Assembly: GCA_964638245.1 (NCBI GenBank)
Contig: CAZWZG010000052.1
Coordinates: 1 to 17,593 of the forward strand
DNA: 17,593 nucleotides
Direction of reading: 5' to 3'
Source: CAZWZG01 sp964638245
GTDB taxonomy: Bacteria; Pseudomonadota; Alphaproteobacteria; Rhodobacterales; Rhodobacteraceae
Positions 13,689-17,593 of this stretch are shown piece after piece. A model generated the notes under the pieces. It saw only the letters and a list, made by a program, of their open reading frames with translations, made no database searches and was not told where the DNA came from. Both the position numbers and the translations under genes were made by a program. The stretch's first letter is position 1. Every line of letters begins with the position of its first letter.

Positions 13689-14518
13689 GCGTCGCCTTCC
13701 AGCAATGTCTGAAGCAACGGGTGTGGAAAGTTCCGCTCGACCGTCACCGCATAAAACGTCTCGGTAATGTCAGTCGCGAACGGCGCAGCCGCGATGCGCC
13801 CGGCCTTGATTTCATCCACAAAAACCACCGACGGCGCAAGCGCGAGGCCCTTGCCCTCGCGCGCCAGCAGCCGGACCATCGCCATATCGTCCACCTCCGC
13901 GGCAATGCGCGGCGCAACGCCCAGCGCCGTCACCAAAGCATCAAACCCCCGCCGGATCGCGGGCTCGGCGGGCAGGATCACCGGCTCGGCAGCCAACAAC
14001 GCCTTGAGGCTGGGGTGCGCCAGCCGCTCAGGCGTGCCATGGAGCACCACGGGTTGCTCGGACATCTTCCTTGCCTTCAACCCCGGGGCATCCGCGCTGC
14101 TCGGCGGCTCCGTCGTCAGCACAACGTCAATGGCCAGATCGCGCAGATCTGTCATCAAGGCCGCCAAAGTGCCCGAGCGCAAAACCAGATCGACATCCTC
14201 GCGCCCCAGAACCGGATCCAGAAACCGGATCTGGAAATTCCGCGACAGCGTCGACACCGCCCCGACCCGAAGCGGCGTGCGCGTCTCGTTCTGGTGGGCA
14301 AGCGTCGCCAACAGCTCGTCCCCGGTGCCAAAAATACGATCCGCGTAGTCCAGCGTGATGCGCCCGACCTCGGTCAACTCCAGCGAGCGTCCCACACGCT
14401 CGAACAGCTTGTGACCAAGGCGATCTTCCAGCGTTTTGATCTGGGCCGACAAGGCCGATTGCGACAGGTTCAGCCGTTCCGCCGCGCGGGTCAGGTGCCC
14501 CTCAAGGGCCACGGCATG
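13685..14518 (-). CDS. LysR-family transcriptional regulator (NhaR-like), N-terminus lost in assembly gap
   Basis: 277 residues and the stop are visible; the start is in the N run. The visible part begins inside the helix-turn-helix: HAVALEGHLTRAAERLNLSQSALSAQ is the middle and recognition helix of a winged-HTH, so about 12-15 residues are missing. A substrate-binding domain follows (about 80-277). The pattern resembles the NhaR branch of LysR proteins, judged by eye. Divergent orientation from the bicarbonate permease predicts that it controls that gene, perhaps in response to bicarbonate, pH or sodium; that is inference. Its stop overlaps the OmpA gene's stop in CTAG. Confidence 0.87.
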   Translation of the reverse strand, partial: HAVALEGHLTRAAERLNLSQSALSAQIKTLEDRLGHKLFERVGRSLELTEVGRITLDYADRIFGTGDELLATLAHQNETRTPLRVGAVSTLSRNFQIRFLDPVLGREDVDLVLRSGTLAALMTDLRDLAIDVVLTTEPPSSADAPGLKARKMSEQPVVLHGTPERLAHPSLKALLAAEPVILPAEPAIRRGFDALVTALGVAPRIAAEVDDMAMVRLLAREGKGLALAPSVVFVDEIKAGRIAAAPFATDITETFYAVTVERNFPHPLLQTLLEGDA

Positions 14519-14618
14519 NNNNNNNNNNNNNNNNNNNNNNNNNNNNNNNNNNNNNNNNNNNNNNNNNNNNNNNNNNNNNNNNNNNNNNNNNNNNNNNNNN
14601 NNNNNNNNNNNNNNNNNN
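14519..14618. other. Assembly gap: exactly 100 N
   Basis: The run is exactly 100 N, the fixed size often used for gaps of unknown length. Both flanking genes are interrupted. The LysR gene needs about 40 bp and the permease about 135 bp of missing 5' sequence, plus an intergenic promoter, so the true gap should be well over 175 bp. Treat the coordinate distance across it as meaningless. Confidence 0.97.
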
Positions 14619-15542
14619 TTCGTGGTGCTCGTCCTCTTGCTGAAAGTCGGCCTCGGCGCGGGCATCTCGGTGCGCGAAGCAAACCTCGCCGAACTCGCCG
14701 TCCCCGCAATCCTCGCCATGCTCCTCGGGATCTCGATCGTGCTGATCGGGGGCTTCACGCTGGCCCGGCGCAAGGGGCTGAGCGCGATGGACGGCATGGC
14801 AACCGTCGGCCTGTTCGGCGCCGTCTCGGCGTCGACCCTCGCCGCTGGCATGGTCATGCTCGATGGCGAAGGCATCGCTTACGAAGGCTTTATCGGCGCG
14901 CTTTACCCCTTCATGGACGTCGCTGCCCTGATCACAGCGATCGTGCTGGCCCGGATGGCAGCAGAGCGCAAGCGCGCCGCCGCCCCCTCAGGCGATGGCA
15001 CCATGACCATGGGCACTACTGGCCCGCGCACCCAGCTTCCCAAGGGCCTTCTGAAAGGCATCCTTGTGGATACCGTACGGAGCCCAGCGATTTCTGCCCT
15101 GTTCCTCGGCCTTGCCCTTGGCGTGCTTGCCCGGCCCGACAGCGTCTATGAAAGCTTTTATGAACCGCTGTTCCGGGGCCTGTTGTCGATCCTGATGCTG
15201 ATCATGGGCATGGAAGCCTGGTCGCGGCTGTCCGAACTCAAAGGCGTCGCACCCACGCTACTGCTCTACGGCCTGACCGCCCCGCTTCTCCACGGCGCGC
15301 TCGGCTTTGGCGCTGGCATGATCGCCCATGAACTGACCGGCTTCTCCGCAGGTGGCGTTGTCCTCCTCGCTGTGATGGCCGCATCCAGCTCGGACATCTC
15401 GGGCCCGCCGACAATGCGCGCCGCCCTGCCCGAAGCGAACCCATCGGCCTATGTGGGCACCTCGACGGGGATCGGCACACCGGTGGCCATCCTGTCGATC
15501 CCGCTCTGGATCGCGCTGGCGGGCTGGGCGATCGGGTTCTAA
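14619..15542 (+). CDS. sbtA: SbtA-type sodium-dependent bicarbonate permease, N-terminus lost in assembly gap
   Basis: 307 residues and the stop are visible. The family (SbtA, DUF897/PF05982) imports bicarbonate with sodium across the inner membrane. The ends match the cyanobacterial protein I recall very closely: GLFGAVSAST (64-73), ALYPFMD (94-100), YEPLFRGLLSILMLIMGMEA (181-200) and ASSSDISGPPT (255-265), the last two being the most conserved transporter elements. The central cytoplasmic loop (about 112-143) is only about 30 residues, shorter than in Synechocystis. About 45 N-terminal residues are missing. No SbtB (PII-like regulator) gene follows; in cyanobacteria it is adjacent. It is divergent from the LysR gene, and 255 bp separate its stop from the next gene's stop. 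Confidence 0.93.
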   Translation, partial: FVVLVLLLKVGLGAGISVREANLAELAVPAILAMLLGISIVLIGGFTLARRKGLSAMDGMATVGLFGAVSASTLAAGMVMLDGEGIAYEGFIGALYPFMDVAALITAIVLARMAAERKRAAAPSGDGTMTMGTTGPRTQLPKGLLKGILVDTVRSPAISALFLGLALGVLARPDSVYESFYEPLFRGLLSILMLIMGMEAWSRLSELKGVAPTLLLYGLTAPLLHGALGFGAGMIAHELTGFSAGGVVLLAVMAASSSDISGPPTMRAALPEANPSAYVGTSTGIGTPVAILSIPLWIALAGWAIGF

Positions 15543-15557
15543 GTACTCAAGCCCAAC

Positions 15558-15619
15558 GGCCCGGAATCAAGCACGCAGTGCGCCGGGCCAGCGCCTGCCC
15601 CTGTCGGGGGGCTGGCGCT
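15558..15619. repeat. Tandem-hairpin (REP/BIME-like) element, downstream of sbtA
   Basis: Two strong stem-loops stand side by side. The first (15558-15589) pairs GGCCCGG with CCGGGCC and has an inner GCAC/GTGC hairpin with a GCA loop. The second (15590-15619) pairs AGCGCC with GGCGCT and CCCC with GGGG around a TGTC loop; a competing fold joins GCCAGC (15587-15592) and GCTGGC (15611-15616). Neither is followed by a T run, so this is not a classical terminator, though it could stabilise the sbtA mRNA 3' end. The two-hairpin layout resembles dispersed extragenic palindromes. Only one copy occurs in this window, so repeat status is unproven. Confidence 0.5.
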
Positions 15620-15753
15620 CCTTCACCACCAGCGCGCGGTCCTACCCTTAAATGACCCCACATCCATAAAGCGCCCAGCTTGCGAAGTTGAAAGCGCCGC
15701 CCGGGGCAGGCTCTGACCCTCTTGTCGCTCTCAAGTTCAAAGTCGCAAAAAAG
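15620..15753. other. Non-coding remainder of the sbtA-lysR convergent intergenic region
   Basis: I see no gene, tRNA, or convincing promoter in these 134 bp. Short open frames here lack a ribosome site and conserved content. Both flanking genes point towards this region. Confidence 0.6.
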
Positions 15754-15780
15754 AAAAAGGCGCCCGAAGGCGCCTTTTTT
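15754..15780. terminator. Bidirectional rho-independent terminator between sbtA and lysR
   Basis: AAAAAGGCGCC (15754-15764), CGAA loop, GGCGCCTTTTT (15769-15779): a perfect 11-bp stem with A and T tracts on opposite sides, so it works on both strands. It lies 18 bp beyond the stop of the minus-strand LysR gene and would also catch plus-strand transcripts of sbtA. Confidence 0.9.
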
Positions 15781-15797
15781 CGTCAAACCAAACCGCC

Positions 15798-16703
15798 TTA
15801 CCAGGCGTCCGGTCCTTTGTCGGCAAACGAATGCACGAGAAAGTCGATGAACGCGCGCACTTTGGGCTGGGTAAACCGGCCCGGCGGGTAGACCGCGTAG
15901 ATGCCTTGCGTTTCCATCGGCAGATCCGGTATCGCCTCTTCGACCAGCCCCTGCTCCATCGCATCCGCATAAAGGAAGCTTGGCAGGTACGCGATCCCAA
16001 GGCCCGAAATCGCAGCGTTCAGAAGCGACTGACCGTCATTGACCGTCAGCCAGCCCGCGGTGCGGACCTGACGCTTTTCGCCCGACGGCGCGGTCAGCTT
16101 CCAGACATTGCCCGACGACTGGTTCGAGTAATGCAGAAGCTTGTGTTCGTTCAGATCGTCGATGCGCTCAGGGCGTCCGTATTCCTTGAAGTACTCAGGG
16201 CTCGCGATCATGCGCTTGTTGGTTTCACACAGCTTTCTGGCGCGCAGCGTGCTGTCTTCCAGCTCACCCATGCGCACGGCCATATCAAAGCCTTCGGAAA
16301 TCAGTTCGACGTAGCGGTTGTTCAGAACCATATTCACCGTGATCTCAGGGAATTCCGACAGGAACTCACCCAAAACCGGGGACAGATGGTTGACGCCAAA
16401 GTCCGTTGCGACCGAAATCCGGAGCAACCCGGACGGCGCTGACTGCATCGATGTGACAAGCGCGTCGGCCTCACCAGCGTCATTCAGGACACGGCGGGCG
16501 CGGTCATAATAGGCCAGACCGATTTCGGTCGGGCTGACGCGGCGGGTGGTTCTATTCAGAAGCCGGGCACCGAGGCGAGCCTCGAGGGAAGACACATGTT
16601 TGGAGACAGCCGACTTGCTGATCCCCATCTTCTTGGCAGCATCTGTGAACCCACCCTGATCGACAACAGTTGCGAACGCTTCCATTTCGGTCAGACGGTC
16701 CAT
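15798..16703 (-). CDS. LysR-family transcriptional regulator
   Basis: A 301-residue, full-length LysR regulator. The N-terminal winged helix-turn-helix is MDRLTEMEAFATVVDQGGFT, then KKMGISKSAVSKHVSSLEAR (about 1-62), followed by an effector-binding domain (about 90-295) with the patterns LLRISVATDFGVNHLSPVLG and LNAAISGLGIAYLPSFL. It is a CrgA/YafC-like type by general appearance; the effector and targets are unknown. The start is ATG 16703 with AAAGGG about 9 bp upstream. It lies 192 bp downstream of fadH on the same strand, so it could respond to or control that region, but an own promoter is likely in the gap. A strong bidirectional terminator follows. Confidence 0.94.
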   Translation of the reverse strand: MDRLTEMEAFATVVDQGGFTDAAKKMGISKSAVSKHVSSLEARLGARLLNRTTRRVSPTEIGLAYYDRARRVLNDAGEADALVTSMQSAPSGLLRISVATDFGVNHLSPVLGEFLSEFPEITVNMVLNNRYVELISEGFDMAVRMGELEDSTLRARKLCETNKRMIASPEYFKEYGRPERIDDLNEHKLLHYSNQSSGNVWKLTAPSGEKRQVRTAGWLTVNDGQSLLNAAISGLGIAYLPSFLYADAMEQGLVEEAIPDLPMETQGIYAVYPPGRFTQPKVRAFIDFLVHSFADKGPDAW

Positions 16704-16895
16704 ATGTGTTTACCCTTTAATTTGTTCCCCGCCACCTGATGAAGGTTTAGCCCGCCAAATTGGGCAAGAATGGGGACAAGGGCCGACAATATCGGGGTTT
16801 AATGGGGATCGTATTGCGGACGGAAACACGGGCTTAAGGCGTCACAAAACCAGCAACAATCCCGTAAACCCATAATTTTATTACTTAATTCGACC
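16704..16895. other. Intergenic region between fadH and lysR (192 bp)
   Basis: No gene is seen. On the minus strand this is the leader of the LysR gene. Small inverted repeats are present: GCCC/GGGC around GCCAAATT, and CCGA/TCGG around CAATA. These may be operator-like but are too short to call. The end next to fadH is A/T-rich (AATTTTATTACTTAATT), without a clear terminator hairpin. Confidence 0.5.
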
Positions 16896-17593
16896 TCAGA
16901 GCGTCGCCGCCAGCCGCGTTCCTTGGTTAATGGCGCGCTTGGCATCCAATTCGGCTGCCTTATCTGCGCCACCAATCACGTGAACCGACCGGCCCGCAGC
17001 AATCAAGGCATCCGCAAGATCACGACGCGACACCTGCCCCGCACACAGGATGATCCGATCCGCTTCGACAAGGCGTTCCTGCCCGTCACTTGCCGTCACC
17101 CGCAGCCCGTCCGGGGTGATTTCGTCATACGTCACACCGCCCATCATCGCGACCCCGCGCTTCTTCAGGGTCGAGCGATGGATCCAGCCCGTTGTCCGGC
17201 CAAGTGTCTTGCCAAGGCCACCCGGGCGGCGTTGCATCAGCGTGACATCGACCGCGGACCGTTGCTCGGGCTCCGAACCGGTCAATCCGCCCGTGTGCTC
17301 CGCCGGATCGCCGATCCCCCAGGACTGCGACCACGCGCCAACCTCATCGCCCGCTTCGGCATCCGCCGTCAGGTAGGTGGCGACATCAAACCCGATACCC
17401 CCGGCACCCACGATCGCAATCCGCTCACTCGGTGTCGCGGGCGTGGTCAGCGCCTCTTCAAAGCTCATCACATGCTCTGCGCCCTGCCCCGGTATCGCAG
17501 GGTCGCGCGGCGTGGTGCCGGTCGCGATCACAACCTCGTCGAACTCCGCAAGGTCATCGACGCTCGCCGACGCATTCAACCGCAGCGTGATCC
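16896..17593 (-). CDS. fadH: NADPH-dependent 2,4-dienoyl-CoA reductase (FadH), C-terminal third, 5' part outside window
   Basis: 231 residues and the stop are visible; the protein is normally about 670 residues. FadH reduces 2,4-dienoyl-CoA during beta-oxidation of unsaturated fatty acids, using FMN, FAD and a 4Fe-4S cluster; those domains lie upstream. The visible part is the NADPH/FAD-binding end: FDEVVIATGTTPR (17-29), then IAIVGAGGIGFDVATYLT (58-75) with GAGGIG for NADPH, and the family-typical PGGLGKTLGRTTGWIHR and VIGGADKAAELDAKRAINQGTR, near-identical in pattern to the E. coli C-terminus as I remember it. The frame runs on through the window edge without a start. Alternative: a related old-yellow-enzyme fusion, less likely. 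Confidence 0.9.
   Translation of the reverse strand, partial: ITLRLNASASVDDLAEFDEVVIATGTTPRDPAIPGQGAEHVMSFEEALTTPATPSERIAIVGAGGIGFDVATYLTADAEAGDEVGAWSQSWGIGDPAEHTGGLTGSEPEQRSAVDVTLMQRRPGGLGKTLGRTTGWIHRSTLKKRGVAMMGGVTYDEITPDGLRVTASDGQERLVEADRIILCAGQVSRRDLADALIAAGRSVHVIGGADKAAELDAKRAINQGTRLAATL

Noticed and set aside
13721..15151. A 476-codon plus-strand open frame crossing the N run, and similar frames over 14436-15542 and 13685-14875
   Set aside because: They only exist because N is read as open; the real LysR and permease genes account for the sequence on each side.
1..17593. Mobile elements, CRISPR arrays, prophage or toxin-antitoxin loci, tRNA or rRNA genes
   Set aside because: I looked for transposase-like frames, spaced direct repeats, terminal repeats and cloverleaf candidates on both strands and found none I could support.

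Overview
The window is GC-rich, densely packed chromosomal DNA that looks like an alphaproteobacterium of the Rhodobacteraceae/Roseobacteraceae. Evidence for this is the gene set (a two-gene mlaA/mlaC-type pair, COG3146 FemAB-like acyltransferase, sfsA next to map, an MDR9-like dehydrogenase, a CinA-N-only protein), the codon use, and many ATGA or longer start/stop overlaps. I cannot assign a genus. It reads as ordinary core or housekeeping chromosome: I see no phage, transposase, CRISPR array, toxin-antitoxin pair, tRNA or rRNA.

Layout, left to right. (1) 1-243: the 3' end of an ammonium transporter gene, closed by a strong terminator. (2) 356-1402: a zinc-less MDR oxidoreductase, convergent with a minus-strand lipid-transport pair, mlaA (lipoprotein) then a mlaC-like gene with a Tat-type signal (1415-2765). 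(3) 2932-5700: plus-strand ridA / glycerophosphodiester phosphodiesterase (ATGA overlap), then FemAB-like acyltransferase / pterin-4a-carbinolamine dehydratase (ATGA overlap). (4) A Prx5-type peroxiredoxin (minus) divergent from a ferredoxin/rubredoxin-reductase-like flavoprotein, rsmD and a HAD phosphatase, the last three with overlapping ends (5734-8689). (5) 8676-11237: a minus-strand run sfsA, map, beta-lactamase-fold serine hydrolase. (6) 11284-13688: plus-strand CinA-N/MoaB-like protein, GNAT acetyltransferase, OmpA-family protein. (7) 13685-15542: a LysR regulator divergent from an SbtA-type sodium/bicarbonate permease. Both 5' ends and their shared promoter are lost in a run of exactly 100 N. 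(8) 15543-15797: a non-coding stretch with a tandem-hairpin element and a strong bidirectional terminator. (9) 15798-17593 (minus): a second LysR regulator and, upstream of it on the same strand, the C-terminal third of 2,4-dienoyl-CoA reductase (fadH), cut by the window edge.

Functionally the genes cover nitrogen uptake, outer-membrane lipid handling (mlaA/mlaC), metabolite damage control (RidA, pterin dehydratase, peroxiredoxin, CinA-like, HAD phosphatase), translation maturation (RsmD, methionine aminopeptidase) and bicarbonate uptake. I do not find a convincing new multi-gene system. The best leads are the SbtA permease with its own LysR regulator and no sbtB nearby, the intergenic tandem hairpin as a possible dispersed repeat, the two-cysteine Prx5, and the OmpA protein with a CG-type cysteine pair in its N-terminal domain. 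At several genes the start is a judgement: mlaA, map, the serine hydrolase and the GNAT gene appear to use TTG or GTG.
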